NCBI RefSeq assembly: GCF_029852145.1
Contig: NC_079973.1
Coordinates: 18,742,422 to 18,806,421 of the forward strand
Direction: 5' to 3'
DNA: 64,000 nt
Source: Microplitis mediator
Lineage: Eukaryota; Arthropoda; Insecta; Hymenoptera; Braconidae
The notes under the pieces were generated by a model. It worked only from the letters and a program-made list of their open reading frames with translations. It did no database searches and was not told where the DNA came from. Position 1 is the stretch's first letter. Each line of letters begins with the position of its first letter. The position numbers and the translations under genes were made by a program. This document shows, piece after piece, positions 26,014 to 39,232 of this stretch.

Positions 26014-27009
26014 GGGTATAGAGCGGGCTATAGTTGATCATAGGGGCAAGTTGTGCAATCGAAATATCTCGAAAACTATGCAACTTACAACAAAAGTTTA
26101 ATTGGTGAAAGCAAAGGGTTACAGGAGGAGAACCCATTGCGTGATTATCAATTGCCATCCGGTGCTCAGACTAATTAATAGAAAGCTTTGTTTTTTTTTG
26201 CGTCAAAAAAAAAAAACAGGTCTTCAGAATTTTTCTCCTATACTCGTTTGAAAATACTTTTTCGTGATCACGTAAGTATTTAAAGATAACTTAATTATTA
26301 CTCTTTCGATTAAACATGGTTATTTATTTTTAACACATCATTTCTTTATAACTTAAGTTTTACTTTGTTGCCTCATTTGGGGCTAGGTGAGTAAGGGCGC
26401 GCTGAATGCAGTAAATGCGTGCCGAGCGTTGGTCTAACCTATATGTTTGTATACATGCAACTGTGATAGTAACGAAAATGATTTATTAATTTGGGATTGT
26501 TAATCATCTAACAATATTTTTGGTCTCATAATTGGTACTATTTTAATTTAATGTTTATTTACTTAATAATTATTCTTAAATATATAATTTTAAATACAGA
26601 AAGTGTAATAATAATCCAAAGACTGGGAAGTTTTAATTTTGTTTGATTTTATTTTAAATATCAGAGTTCCATCATAATAATATAAGTATGCAACAATCAT
26701 AACAAATAAATATTTGCTTGTTAATTACAATTTTATGTTGTACTCATATGATTCTATACAGTCCTTCCATTTATTTTAGCCATTGCACAAGTATCCTCAC
26801 TAGTGGGGCATGTTGAGCAATTTGGAGCGCTCGCGCACTTCTGTGAAGAACTTGTAAATTTACACTCAGATCATTTTTGTATCGCTCAACCTTTTGAAGA
26901 AAACTAAATTACGAACCTAACAGCACATGGATTGATTAAATCCGATGCATCGTCTTAAAGTTATGGATGGTCAAACCAAAAAGTGATCAACTAATCCCTC
27001 CCTACCCTA
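26014..27009. mobile_element. Probable 1-kb TIR element, diverged ends
   Basis: Left GGGTATAGAGCGGGCTATAG then TTGATCA; right, read inversely, GGGTAGGGAGGGATTAGTTG then ATCA. The ends match with a few changes. No coding frame. Copies elsewhere in the genome would settle it. Confidence 0.45.
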
Positions 27010-27115
27010 TTATTTAACTTTTTAGAGTAAACAATACATTACTTAATACAATTTTTCAGGAAATTGTTTATACTTTATTCTTTTTTTTCATTAACTATAG
27101 TAAAAAAGCTACATC

Positions 27116-27446
27116 CACTGTAAAAAATCGGGAATGAATTTGGAGTAGATACAGATCTTATTTAAATCCGAATTCACTCCGTAACTCCGAGTTCTGGAGT
27201 AAAAAAAAATCACTCTGCATAAGCAGTAAATAGCGAGTTTGTTTTTCCAGTGGAGTAATTTAAGAGTGAACTGAATTTTATTTCAATCCGCATTTACTTT
27301 GATCCAGAATTTCAATTAAAATAAACTCTCCTTCGGAGTGAATTTTACTCCTAGGAGATTAAGTAAATAAACAGCCACCCGCTCCGCATTCACTTCGCAG
27401 TCACTCCGGATTTAATCCACGTTCCCTCCGCAAATTTTTTACAGTG
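27116..27446. mobile_element. MITE family A copy 6
   Basis: Starts CACTGTAAAAAATCGGGAAT and ends AAATTTTTTACAGTG. The flanks no longer show a clean TA pair, so it is probably an older copy. Confidence 0.8.
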
Positions 27447-28635
27447 CGTTTAATTGACCCATTTAATTGTAAAAGTTCTCATCAAACATTTTTCTTGTAT
27501 ATTATTATTAAAATTGAAAACAAATAATATGACAATTAAATGCCATAAAAAACACAAAAAATAAAACTCTCAACTGATAAATAAGAATTTTTAAATTGAG
27601 GGACATTTCTATAGACTATTTTTCGGCACGTGCATAAGATCAAGATCAATAACATACAAAACGTTACATTATTAACGCAGCTATAACATATATTATATAT
27701 CCTTGAATACATACGAAAATTCAATAGTACCGTAAAATTAAACGCGTTTCCTGTAATAGAGAAAGATTTCCCGTGATCGGTTATGCTAGTGCATCTATAT
27801 ATACACACGCCCATCCCACACTTCTTAAAAAAAAAAAAAACGACACTATGCTCTCCTTACAATATTATTGTATCGTTTCCTGTTCTATTTGACACATTAA
27901 CTAGCCCCGTAGCCCATAGCGGTATGTTCTTCGTAGCAACTCGTGTTACGTTTGATGCCTTCACTAGAATGTATGTGTATATATATATTTTATATGTAAG
28001 ACATAGTCTAGTGTAGTTTTAAAGCCCAAAGGACCCGAAGAAATCTGTCACAATGACACGAGAAGGCGTAACCGATTCCCGCGGAAGTGCAAAGTTACAA
28101 AAGAATAAATGTCGTCGAGTGAGCTACTAGTTTTTTTTCTTTCCCATACATTATATTAGATTTTTGGTATAAAAGTTTAACATTTGTATATAATAAGAAA
28201 AAAAAGAAGAAAATCATAATAATGAAAAGAAAAATAAGGAAAAAAACGGCTAGACGTTTTTAAATGATGTACAAAGTGCCGGAAGAGTTTTATTGGTTTT
28301 AAATTTTAGCGAATGGATTTTCGGCGAGCTTTATAGTTGCACGGGTTCTTTATTGTATAAAAGAAAAATGAGAATTTAATGAATACGATCATTGGAATTT
28401 ATTAAGCTACTACTGACCATTGAATTATGGATATTGTTAACTGGCTGGTACTTATTGTTACAATTCTAGAAAAATATCGTAATACATCTTATCTGATAGT
28501 ATTTCAGTTCTATGTATATATTTTGTATATACAGACATAATAGTATATTTTGTATCATATATATAACATCTGTTTTCTGAACTAATGGATACGTGTAGAT
28601 AAATCATAATCGGTCATATTTTCTCTGTATACATA
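27447..28635. other. AT-rich spacer, no gene recognised
   Basis: No homology, RNA gene or repeat border seen. The open frames at about 27536-28016 lie on both strands over the same bases and look like chance. Confidence 0.3.
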
Positions 28636-29944
28636 TTAGGGTGCTCCGTTTGAAACGAAGATTTTTTTTTTTTCGTTCCCCATCGAAAATCTTGTTCTAC
28701 ATGTAAAAATAAAAATTCAGTAAAATTTTGAGCTCTTAATAACAATTTTAAGAACTGGAACAACGTCGTTGAAGTTTTCCCATGCTAAAAGCATGTAAAT
28801 TTTGATTCTTTTCTTTTTATCGAATAAAACTCAGCCCCATATTCACGTATCTTATCGGTTCAAAGTTTTCTTGGAAGAGAATTGTATGCTCTCTGAAAAA
28901 GCCTGTATGTGCTTAGCAGTACCTTCAACTACAGCCCTCATGGAAGCCTTGAAAGTCTAATTTCCTACGAAATTAGTGGTTTTTTGTTGTTAACTTGTAA
29001 ACGGTTGACTTTTGGGAAAAAAAGTACATGACATTTTTTGTAGGAAATTCAGTCTTCTACAAAAAAGTTCTCATAAGTCAAATCTCTAAAATCAATATTT
29101 AAAAAGATATATGAACTTTAACTAAGTAAAATTCGAAATTTTAGCTAAATGTCAATGTTCAATACTATACAATATATTCAGTTATTAATTTATGGTAAGT
29201 ATCAATTAATATATATTTATATAAAATATAAAATACCCGTAATTATTCATCGAAATTGTTCTTAAGTACTAACCTCATTTGTAATTCTTTTGAAATATTG
29301 AATGATTAAAACACAGGTTTGAAGAATCTCGTTCGAATTTTCGATGTCCTCGGGACCTAACAGATGGATTATGTTAAAAGAAACATGGTTTATGTAATGG
29401 TTTTGAATTATAAAACCGTTAATCTTGACATTTAGCTAAAATTTCGAATTTTACTTAGTTAAAGTTCACATATCTTTTCAAATATTGATTTCAGAGATTT
29501 GACTTTGAAGAACTTTTTTGTAGAAGACTAAATTTCCTACAAAAAATGTCATGTACTTTTTTTCCCAAAAGTCAACCGTTTACAAGTTAACAACAAAAAA
29601 CCACTAATTTCGTAGGAAATTAGACTTTCAAGGCTTCCACGAGGGCTGTAGTTGAAGGTACTGCTAAGCACATACAGGCTTTTTCAAAGAGCATACAATT
29701 CTCTTCCAAGAAAACTTTGAACCGATAAGATACGTGAATATGGGGCTGAGTTTTATTCGATAAAATGAAAAAAATCAAAATTTACATGCTTTTAGCATGG
29801 GAAAACTTCAACGACGTTGTTCCAGTTCTTAAAATTGTTATTAAGAGCTCAAAATTTCACTGAATTTTTATTTTTACATGTAGAACAAGATTTTCGATGG
29901 GGAACGAAAAAAAAAAAATCTTCGTTTCAAACGGAGCACCCTAA
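28636..29944. mobile_element. Fold-back element D, copy 1 (complete)
   Basis: Arms of about 520 bp (28636-29156 and 29424-29944) start TTAGGGTGCTCCGTTTGAAA and end TTTCAAACGGAGCACCCTAA. They are nearly identical inverse copies with a 267-bp spacer. There is no significant ORF. A transcript through this region would fold into a long hairpin. Confidence 0.9.
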
Positions 29945-30054
29945 TACATATATATTATCATTATATATATATGATTTTTCTTTTCATAAAACTTTTTTAC
30001 AAATCAATAAGCTGGTCACTTGTTCAATATTATAAATTATGTATTATAAATATA

Positions 30055-30276
30055 CACAGAAAAAAAAGAATATTTGACGCAAAAAATTTTTACTCGCCCT
30101 CAGAAAATTTTTACTTGTTCCAAGAAATTATTTGCATTATAAATTAAAAAAAAAGATTTGCTTGGAGTGAGAAAAAAATTTTATTGTGCCAAGAAACTTT
30201 TTTCTAGTCTTAAAGAAATTTTTGTTCGTTCCACAGTGCAACATATTTCTTGCGCCAAGATATCTTTTTTTTCTGT
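30055..30276. mobile_element. MITE family G copy 2
   Basis: Begins CACAGAAAAAAAAGAATATT after TA and ends TATCTTTTTTTTCTGTG. The inner CTTGTTCCAAGAAAT and CTTGCGCCAAGA motifs match copy 1. Confidence 0.75.
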
Positions 30277-30617
30277 GTGTATATAAATATATGATTTAAT
30301 AGGAGTTTTTATTATTCGTTAATTAATTAAGATCTTATTAATGCTGAGTGAAATATAGTTACAATTAAGATATAATATCATTGCATATATATTTAATTAT
30401 ATTATTATATACACTGAGAAACAAATTTTATTCTGACAACTAAATTTTAGTTACGACAGCAAAATGATTTGATTGCCCATTGCCAATCATATATTTGGTT
30501 GTTTTAACTCAATATTTTATAATCCACCAACAAAACAAATTATTAGAAACTATGAAATATTTAGTAAAGATAATTACGTGTTTCGTAGCAAGCATAAAAT
30601 CCAATTGACTACCTGTA

Positions 30618-31560
30618 CACGGAAAGAAAATTATAGGAAGTTTTGCTATGCATTATGGGAATGGTTCCCATAATGGTATGGGAATAGTACCTATACTACT
30701 ATAGGGATGGTTCCCATATATTATGGGAACTATTCCCATAATGTTAGGGGACCATCCCTATAATATCATAAAATTTTTTTTTTTGCACAATAGTGTAGAA
30801 ATTTCCCAAAATTTGAATTTTCTTGAATGTTTTGTGCTGACAAAAAATTCTTGTTAAAAATTTTAATGTTTTTTTGCCAAATACGATTTTTTTTTCAATG
30901 TTTGAATTTTTGTTTTTATGTTCAATAATATTTCTGTGTATTGTAGAAGTGATTACCACACTTCTTTAAAATAATTTTTTCATGATAATATGGGAACCAT
31001 TCCCATAATATTATAGGAATGGTTCCTATAATAGTATGGGAACTATTCCCATAATATAATGGGAATGATTCCCATAATGGTATAGGAACTATTCCAATTG
31101 CATTATGGGAATCATTCCCATAATATAATGGGAATGATTCCCATAATGGTATAGGAACTATTCCAATTGCATTATGGGAATCATTCCCATAATATTATGG
31201 GAATAGTTCCCATACTATTATAGGAACCATTCCCATAATATTATGAGAATGGTTCCTATAATTTATGGGAATGGTTCCTATAAATTATAGGAACCATTCC
31301 CATAAATTATAGGAATGATTCCCATAATATTATAGAAAGTATTCCTATAAATTATAGGAATTATTCCTATAATTATAGGAATCATTCCTATAGTGTTATG
31401 GGTATCATTCCCATAATTATAGGAACTATTCCTATAATTATGGGAAACATTCCTATAATTATAGGAACCGCTCCCATAATTTATGGTCGTAATTCCTATG
31501 ATGGTATAGGAAAAAATTTCACAAAATTATGGGAACCGCTGCCATAATTTTCTTTCCGTG
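30618..31560. mobile_element. TIR element F, body of GGGAATNNTTCCCATAAT repeats
   Basis: Ends CACGGAAAGAAAATTATAGG and CCATAATTTTCTTTCCGTG, TA on both sides (30616-30617, 31561-31562). The body is an irregular array of short self-complementary units such as GGGAATCATTCCCATAAT, interrupted by an AT-rich stretch at about 30770-30985. Confidence 0.85.
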
Positions 31561-31740
31561 TAGAGCTTACAAAGTAGTCCCCGAGTCGAAAAATAATTCC
31601 GGATTTTGGCCTCAACAGTGGATTTTGGACTCATTGAGGTCTCATTCGGCAGTTTTTGTCGAATAAGTCTCAATCAAGCCTCAACAGCTTAACTAATTGG
31701 TTAAGTCTCATTCTGCCCTCAACGTGAATATCATTATATG

Positions 31741-31900
31741 AGGCCAAAATCCGTTCAAAATTGGGAGTTAAAAACAATATTTCAGTTTCTTTTATTATTG
31801 AGGACAAAATCCGTTCACAATTGGGACTTAAAAAGAATACTTTAGTTTCATTTATTATTGAGGACAAAATCCGTTCATAATTGGGACTTAGAAAAAATCA
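31741..31900. repeat. Three tandem 60-bp subterminal repeats of element R
   Basis: AGGCCAAAATCCGTTCAAAA, AGGACAAAATCCGTTCACAA and AGGACAAAATCCGTTCATAA begin at 31741, 31801 and 31861, exactly 60 bp apart. The same array occurs in reverse at about 45362-45505. A 65-residue open frame present in both copies is only this array read through. Confidence 0.85.
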
Positions 31901-32624
31901 TGTTTCATTTTTTTAATAAAAATGAACTTAATCAAAATTTAGAACTTAGTAAAATTTTATGTTGTTATATGTTTTAATTAAATTTATATATCTTGAAAGT
32001 TATGTGTCATTGATCTTGAAGTATTCTCTATAAAGAATTATCAAATAGCATAAAATTCAAAACACTAAAATTTTGAAACGAATTCGGAAAAAACTTAATT
32101 GATATTTTATTACAGCCATTTAGAAAGTGAATATATTTAATTTAGACATTGTTATGATAATTATAAAAAAAAAGTGGAGTTGTTTTAGTATGATACTTTA
32201 TTAATATAATGTAAAATAATAATACATATCACTCCTTTTCGTAAGTATTTACATCACATGCTAAAAATAGTTTGCCATCATCGTAGAGACTAAAACATAC
32301 ATCTACTAAACTTTCAACTGGAATTGATGTCATATTACCGAGTATTTCAGACTCATATGAGTGAGGGACATGGTATTCTATATTTTCAAATGTAAACTTC
32401 AACCGGCCAATTACTTTAATGAGATGAATAACAGCAAAATGTTCTCCTTCACATAAACAATTGTCAGAAGTACAATCACAAGTAGTAATTTTAACAAAAT
32501 ACATAATTTTAGCAAACTTTTTTCTGCCTGATAATGTGATCCCCACACGGAAAAAAATGAACTATATAAATTGAGAATGACAAGTAATATAATGATAAAG
32601 TGATCAGTAAATATCATCATTCTA

Positions 32625-34889
32625 CACTCAGAGAAAAGTCGATAGTCATGTTAACTAAAAAGCTTCAACTATTTAAAATTGATTCCTAATACTATTTTTG
32701 ATAGTAATATTAACTATTTATTAGTTGCTGAAACATAATAAAATTTATTGGTGCTACTAAAATTTGATAGTGATTAAAATTTTTTATCGCAACTACTGAA
32801 ATGAAGTTAAAATTAAATAAATTTTAAGTAATTACAGCAACTTTTTCGTTAGTTCAAGTAACTAAACAATTATTTCAATCGTAAGTGTTGATTCATTGTT
32901 AATATTAAATAGTTATTCGAACTATCGAGTTAATTGCTAAAACTAAAATTTTTAGTTGAAGCTTTATTTCACTATAACTTTATAGTTAATGTAACTACAG
33001 GAATTGGTATTAATGAAACAAAATAACGTAGCATTATGAATTGTTTGATTACAATTATTATAAATGAAATAATGATTGCAACTGCAACCGTCACGTAGTT
33101 AAAATAACAATCTCATAACTATATTAACTATAAAAATGCAAAAAAGAACTACAACTCAGTTGTTGCTTCAATTATTTTATAATGATTCATTTGAACAAAA
33201 ATCTACGTTTGCACGAATTATTTATTTACAGTGATTGAATACTTATTTAAATCGTCGCAAATGATACTAATTTTTTTTTTCACAGCAGCGGAAAATTTTT
33301 TCTAATTACTACAAATATTAAAAAAAAAACAAGAAAATTTATTTAACGTATTTGAGTTCCCAAAAACTTACTATTTCCTTAAGTACCCCGTTCCACTCCC
33401 CCCTCCCCCATATATTAGACTGTGTAAAATAAAATCGATATTTTTTTTTTTTAGTTCCATACGAAAATTTTGTTGTATGTAACAAAACAAAAATTTAGGA
33501 ACTTTTTTGTAGATCATTTTATTATCCATCAAATAATGTTATCCAATTATTTTTAAACCTTATAATTCAACAGTTACAAGTTATTAAAATTAATTGTTTG
33601 GAAAAAAAAAAATCGCAATTTTCGTGAAAAATGGATGAAAATTCTTTTATTTCGCATTAAACTGTATCGAAAATTGTTGTCTTTGATTATTTTATCAGCC
33701 GAATGACGGATTTCATCTGTAAAAAAGTGCAGTGAGTATGCACTTATTCTATTAAAAAATTTTAAGGTCAAAATATTTAACTAGTATCTAAGCGGCACAA
33801 AGTAAAGTTGTTAGCTTAATATTTAATTTATATTAAGAATTAATACTTGTTGATATCTTGTTAAATCCAATTTAACTAAAATCTAACGATTTCTTTAGCT
33901 GTGCTTATTGCAAAAATTATTCGTGAATTCAACTGAATTATTTACTGTATCGAAAATTGTTTGGACCCAAAAAATATTTGTTGAATTAACAAAAGAAATT
34001 AAATTTCTCGGAATAAGGACTATTCTTTTAACGCAAAAATTTTTGTATGCTCCAACTATGAAAAAAAAGTTGATTAAACCAAGAGAAAAATTTCCTGTTA
34101 CCAGACAACGGCAATGGGAGTAGTTCGGTGCTCGCCACTAGATAGCGCCTACCATTTGTAGTGTCCCTGCGGTAAGAAACTTATTTCAGAAGTATTATAT
34201 TCTAACTTGAGAGCAATCCTGACACCAATACTCTCCTGCTATACGACCGAGTACCAAGTACTTCTTTGGATGGTCAACATTTTTGAAATCTTTTAGTGTG
34301 CATGAATGACTCGATATAATAACTTTATTAATGATATTATATTGAAAGTAAAAAATATGATATCAGACAACAAGACTAATTTGTTTTCATCCAATAACTT
34401 TAATATTACTAGTTAAATTAAATATAAAATTAGAGCAGAATAAAAGTTATGGATATTATAAATATAATCTTCTAGTCGGGATAACTAAAATGATTGTTCA
34501 CTTGATCACAAATGGATAGTTTACTTGACTTATACACTAGATTTGTATCAATTATATAGAAGTAATAACATTAATAAATATTTAATATTACCAATAATTA
34601 TTACTTTATGTTTAACGATACTTAAATTTAGATTCTTTTCAATGAAATACTTATAGTAAATAAAACTACTAGAATTAAGTTATGAAAATAATAAAATTTT
34701 TATTTCATAAACATTTTTAAATTAGTTATGTTAACATTTGATATGACTGATACTAAAAAATAGTTATCTTGACGATTTTCCAATTGATATAATAACTTTA
34801 AATCATTGTTGTAGAAATTATGATTAAATAGTTGAAGCGTTATTGCACTATAATTTTATAGTTAAATTAACTAAATTTTTCTCTGAGTG
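32625..34889. mobile_element. Family H element copy 1 (TACACTCAGAGAAAA ends)
   Basis: Begins CACTCAGAGAAAAGTCGATA and ends AAATTTTTCTCTGAGTG, TA on both sides (32623-32624, 34890-34891). The relative of M at 6470-7285 lacks it and shows an uninterrupted TTCTAAATAGT-type site. The body is rich in AGTTAACTAAAA-like motifs and includes one copy of the GC-rich core listed at 34121. Confidence 0.75.
34121..34180 (+). repeat. GC-rich conserved core Q, copy 1
   Basis: Contains TTCGGTGCTCGCCACTAGAT, GCGCCTACCATTTGTAGTGT, CCCT and GGTAAGAAAC. Five more copies occur at about 35920-35980 (-), 38131-38191 (-), 38276-38332 (+), 40741-40800 (+) and 51126-51187 (-). No function recognised. Confidence 0.75.
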
Positions 34890-35163
34890 TAAATACTAAT
34901 TTTTTCGTTTATGATTCAAACGTTAATAATTACAGGATAAGTATGAAAATTTATTGTCTATGTAAGAAAAATTACTATTTGAACTTTAAAAATCGTAACT
35001 GATACTTAAAAAATAGACGACACGTATTATAAAATTTACTATTTGAATGTTAAAATTCCCCATATTGACAACCGGGTTCCGGGTTATAATTTCAAATAGT
35101 AATTTTTAAAGTTTTTTTTTTTTTCCGTGCACAAAAGATGAATTTGTTTTTAATGATTTGGTA

Positions 35164-37321
35164 CACTGAGAGAAAAAATCGGTTTTCTGAACTAAGGAAT
35201 CGTAGTTCACAGACGACTCAGCTATTGAAGTCAGTTTCAGTAACTAATACGCCACAGTAAAGTGCTCTACGACTACATAGTCGTTCTTACTATTTTTAGT
35301 TACATATACTAAGATAGCAATAATGAACATAACTAGTTTAGGGAAAGTCTTTATTACTACCAGTTTAAAGTTAACATAACTATAATTTATATTGTAGTAA
35401 GCAATTTATTCTTAGTCTAATAAACATTAAGATTATTGTGATGTTAATAATGTACACTGAGTTCTTCAGATCATTTATGATAGTAGCAATAAGTATTTGT
35501 GTCTAGATGTACACACTAGAAAATCGAACTTTCTGCGAATGTACTAATTTGACTTATTGTAACTAAACATTCATAGTTACCATTGTCATAATTTAGTAGC
35601 CATTGCAAGAAACAAAATTATTTAGCGATCTGTAGTGCAAATTTTGTTTTATTGTTACTGAATTCTTTTTTCTTTAATAGCCAACCCTTATGTGATAAAT
35701 ACAGAAAATTTTTTTTCTATTACATTAAATGTACTTGATGTTTTTCTATTATTACATAAATTATTTTAGGAAACATTAATGTTAAACATTAATGTCATAA
35801 TGTAATTTCGTACAAACTATATTACAATCAAAATTGATACTAGTCACTCTGTCAAATAACAGAGAAATACTAATGCCGGAATTGTTCTCAAGCTAGGAAT
35901 ATAATACTTCTGAAATAAGTTTCTTACCAGGGACACTACAAAAGGTGTGCGCGATCTAGTGGCGAGCACCAAACTACTCTCAAGGCTGTTGCCTTGCTCT
36001 GGTGACTTCCCTCTCCTCCATATATATCTTTTCTCCCAAGAAATTTATCCCTTAGTTTAAGCAACTATTCTGTTTTGGTTGGAGCATGAAAAGTTCTTGC
36101 GCTAAATAATACTCATTGAGAGAAATTTTATTTTCTTTAAACAAAAAAGTGCAGATTTCTACAACAAACTAATACATCTTGCTTCAAAAAAATATTTAAT
36201 ATTAAGAAATAAAAACTTCTGTAACAAGTAAAAATTTATCTTGAATTTTTATCTCGAATCGAAATATTTTTTTTCAAGTCAACATATTCTCACGCTCAAA
36301 TCGAAAAATTTTTACTTATTTAACGAGTTTTAATTTCTCAATATAGGAAATATTTTTTGTAGCAAGGTGTGTTAGTTTTTAGTAACAATTGCATTTTTTA
36401 GTTTGAAGAAAATAAATTTTCTCTTAATAACTACAACTTTTTTAACGCGAGAATTTTTGTATGCTTCAACCAAAAAAAAAAAAAGAAAAAAAAAAGTTGT
36501 TTAAGCTAAAAGGAAAATTGATTGGGAGAAAAGATATATATATTATCTTGATTAATTTCCATTTTAATAAATAATTCCGAATTGATTGACAACAAAAAAT
36601 TTTTACACGCCCTTTTGATATAAAAAAAAAATTTTTTTTCACTTTTTTAATCGATCTTCACATTTTTAACAATTCGGAATTGATAAGCAAAAAAAATGTT
36701 TGATACGCTTCTTTGGCTCAGCAGAACCAATAAGGCGTATATTTTGCAGTACGCACTTTTGGCATTAGGATCGGAATTCATAGCCAGGGAAACTAAATAT
36801 TAAGGATATCCATAACTATATTCTCCTTTGAATTTTTTTTTAAAGTTGATTATTAGTCAGCAGAAATAGTCTATAATTATTGAATTAACTGGAAATTGAT
36901 TGTTTAGACAACTAAGATGAAATAGTACGGTTGATACTTTTGTCAGTAGTAAAAGAAACTAAATAAATGCAGTTCTATGAGACGATAACTAAACTCTTAG
37001 TTGAGTCAACTATTAAAATTATTTCTACCAACTATTATACAGTTACTAAGCTAACATAGTTACTGTATCTATATTATGTTAATCGACCCAATGATAAAGG
37101 TAATATTGTGTTCACTACTAAGCCTTGATTTAAAAAGATTAAAGTTTTGTAGTGACCATAATGAGGCAAAAATAGTTTCTTAAGTTTAGTTAATGTAACT
37201 AGTTTTTCGTGCTGATTCACACTAGTATATAGTTCCAGTAACAATGAAAATTGGTTAGGGAGACTATATTTTTATATCTGTCGCTGAATAGTTCAGGTTA
37301 CTAAGCACTTTTCTCTCAGTG
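35164..37321. mobile_element. Family H element copy 2
   Basis: Begins CACTGAGAGAAAAAATCGGT and ends AAGCACTTTTCTCTCAGTG, TA on both sides (35162-35163, 37322-37323). Inserted in the transposase frame of element R. It holds core Q at 35920-35980 in reverse orientation. Confidence 0.8.
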
Positions 37322-38080
37322 TATAAGATGAGGCAACATATAGTAAACCATCCTTTAAAAGCCTGTAGTATTTTCTCACTGATGGTAATCTTGGATAATG
37401 CATATTCTTGATAAGATTTTGAATTGCAGAATCACTGCATATATTGTATTTTTTATAAGCTCCAACAGTTTGGAAATCATCAAAAATTTCACAAATTTTA
37501 ACTTGATTTTTATGTTGTAAAACAAAATCACGGAAGGGACCTTCCTCTAATTCATCTGATTTTTTCATAAATCGTAAGAACTGCCAATATGAGTTTATAA
37601 TTTGACTATCTATATTAGTTTTTTCAGTTACAGCCTTGACTAGTTTCCCGTTCAAATTTTCAAATGAAAAACACGAATTTATGAAGCCAGATCCGAAATT
37701 TAGTACGTCATTTGATAGGTGGAGTAATTGATGTATATTAATACTGCAAAACCTTATACCATATAATATTTCAAATTCACTGACGGTCTTCATTTGAGGT
37801 CTAAAACCGAAATTATTTTTCGACTCGGGTCATTATGAAATATATTAGTGAGCTTTAGAGAATGAGTTATTAATAATAATTAAATATTATTTTAATATGA
37901 CAGAATATTTATTTAACAATCAAATAAATGCATATTTAGACAAATAATTCATTTTCTTGACACGTACTTTTTTTTGTACTATGATAAAATTTTTCAGGGA
38001 AACATTAATATTAAACTTTGATGTCAAAGTGTGAAAAAGGATACCTCTGTACTACTATCAAAAAAGGGTTAGCGTCACTC

Positions 38081-38420
38081 TGTTAATTTACAGCGGGAAT
38101 ATAAATTGGGAATATAAAAACTCTGAAATAAGTTTCTTACCAGGGACACTACAAGCTGTTGGCGCGATCTAGTGTTGCTGCCTAGCACCATAACTTCCTC
38201 TCCACTATATTTATCTTTCCTCCCAAAAAATTTTCCTCTTAGTTTAAGTCTTGATGCAAGCCAAAGGCAGTGGGAGGAGTTCGGTGCTCGCCACTAGATC
38301 GCGCCCACAGCTTGTAGTGTCCCTGGTAAGAAACTTATTTCAGAGTTATTATATTCCCAACTTGAAGCATTTATGGGACGGGTACACCTCTGTTATTCAA
38401 CAGAGTGACTACAGTCTTTT
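38081..38420. repeat. Head-to-head pair of core Q repeats
   Basis: AGTTTCTTACCAGGGACACT near 38131 and AGTGTCCCTGGTAAGAAACT near 38314 are inverse copies; the surrounding sequence is also mirrored about position 38240. This looks like two family pieces joined in opposite orientation. Confidence 0.65.
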
Positions 38421-39090
38421 TGATGGTAATATATCTTGTATTACGATCAGACATTAATGTCTTCTTGAATACTTATTCTCGAAATATACGAAAAAAGTGG
38501 TTCTGATCGATTTCAAGAGCTCGACATTGAAATGGAAATAACTAGAAAACAATGCGGAATTTGAAAAAACTTTATGATAATAATTTGTAGAGAATAAAAT
38601 TGGCAACAAAAAAGATGCTATAACATTTTGTGATAAGTCTAATAGTTTCACCGGAAAAGTAAAACGATCTCCAACTTTACTTCGAGCTCCAATAACTTTT
38701 GAATAGATGGATTTATCGAAAAATGATAAGAGACCTTTTTTGTAGAGCGTTCAATTTCCTACAAAAATTTGTATTAGTCTATTTGATCTATTGATTTGTT
38801 AATGAGGTTAAAAATACTTAAAGCTAAAAAAAAAATTTTTCCCATGTTATTTAAATGGGAAAATCGAATTTTTCAATGACCTAGGTCTGTAATCGACATA
38901 GATTTTTTTTCCTTGCGCGAAAATTTTTAACTTCCCGCTAGGAAAATTGTAAATTTTCTAAAATTCGGCAAGTTATTGTTTTCACCCCGATTTGCGAAAA
39001 TCGAAATTTCATCAGATGTCGACGTTTTGAGGTCTTAGGAAGCTATCCTGACTATTTTCAGAATGATGTCCGAGTGTATGTATGTATGTA

Positions 39091-39232
<142 letters not shown>

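Larger units (their letters stand above)
32546..35129. mobile_element. Family M element copy 1, containing H1
   Basis: Ends CACGGAAAAAAATGAACTAT and TTTTTTTTTTCCGTG, with CA on both sides (32544-32545, 35130-35131). It is inserted into the transposase frame of element R. The element at 6470-7285 in the OLA1 intron is a relative without the H insertion. Confidence 0.75.
32229..37793 (-). pseudogene. Transposase 3' part, split by two nested insertions
   Basis: The frame runs 37793 to 37324 or so, then 35161-35132, then about 32545-32229 (stop). Its first part has NIHQLLHLSNDVLNF, CFSFENLNGKL and INSYWQFLRFM, the pattern of the C-terminal domain (DUF4218-like) of CACTA/EnSpm transposases. Its last part is a small beta-rich tail ending NTYEKE. 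Leaving out element H2 (with one TA copy) and element M1 (with one CA copy) keeps a single open frame through both junctions. The visible product is about 275 residues; family proteins are much longer and the start abuts the element's right end, so it is an internally deleted, inactive copy. Confidence 0.6.
31580..37829 (-). mobile_element. CACTA/EnSpm-like transposon R, copy 1, with nested insertions
   Basis: Inverted ends CCCGAGTCGAAAAATAATT (left) and AATTATTTTTCGACTCGGG (right) flanked by TC on both sides, a possible 2-bp target duplication. The minus strand carries the 3' part of a transposase frame (32229-37793, listed separately). The left subterminal region has three exact-period 60-bp repeats at 31741-31900, like the subterminal repeats CACTA transposases bind. 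Nested elements H1 (within M) and H2 split it. The N-terminal half of the transposase is absent, so the copy is not autonomous. The CACTA assignment rests on the protein pattern and the layout. Confidence 0.6.
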
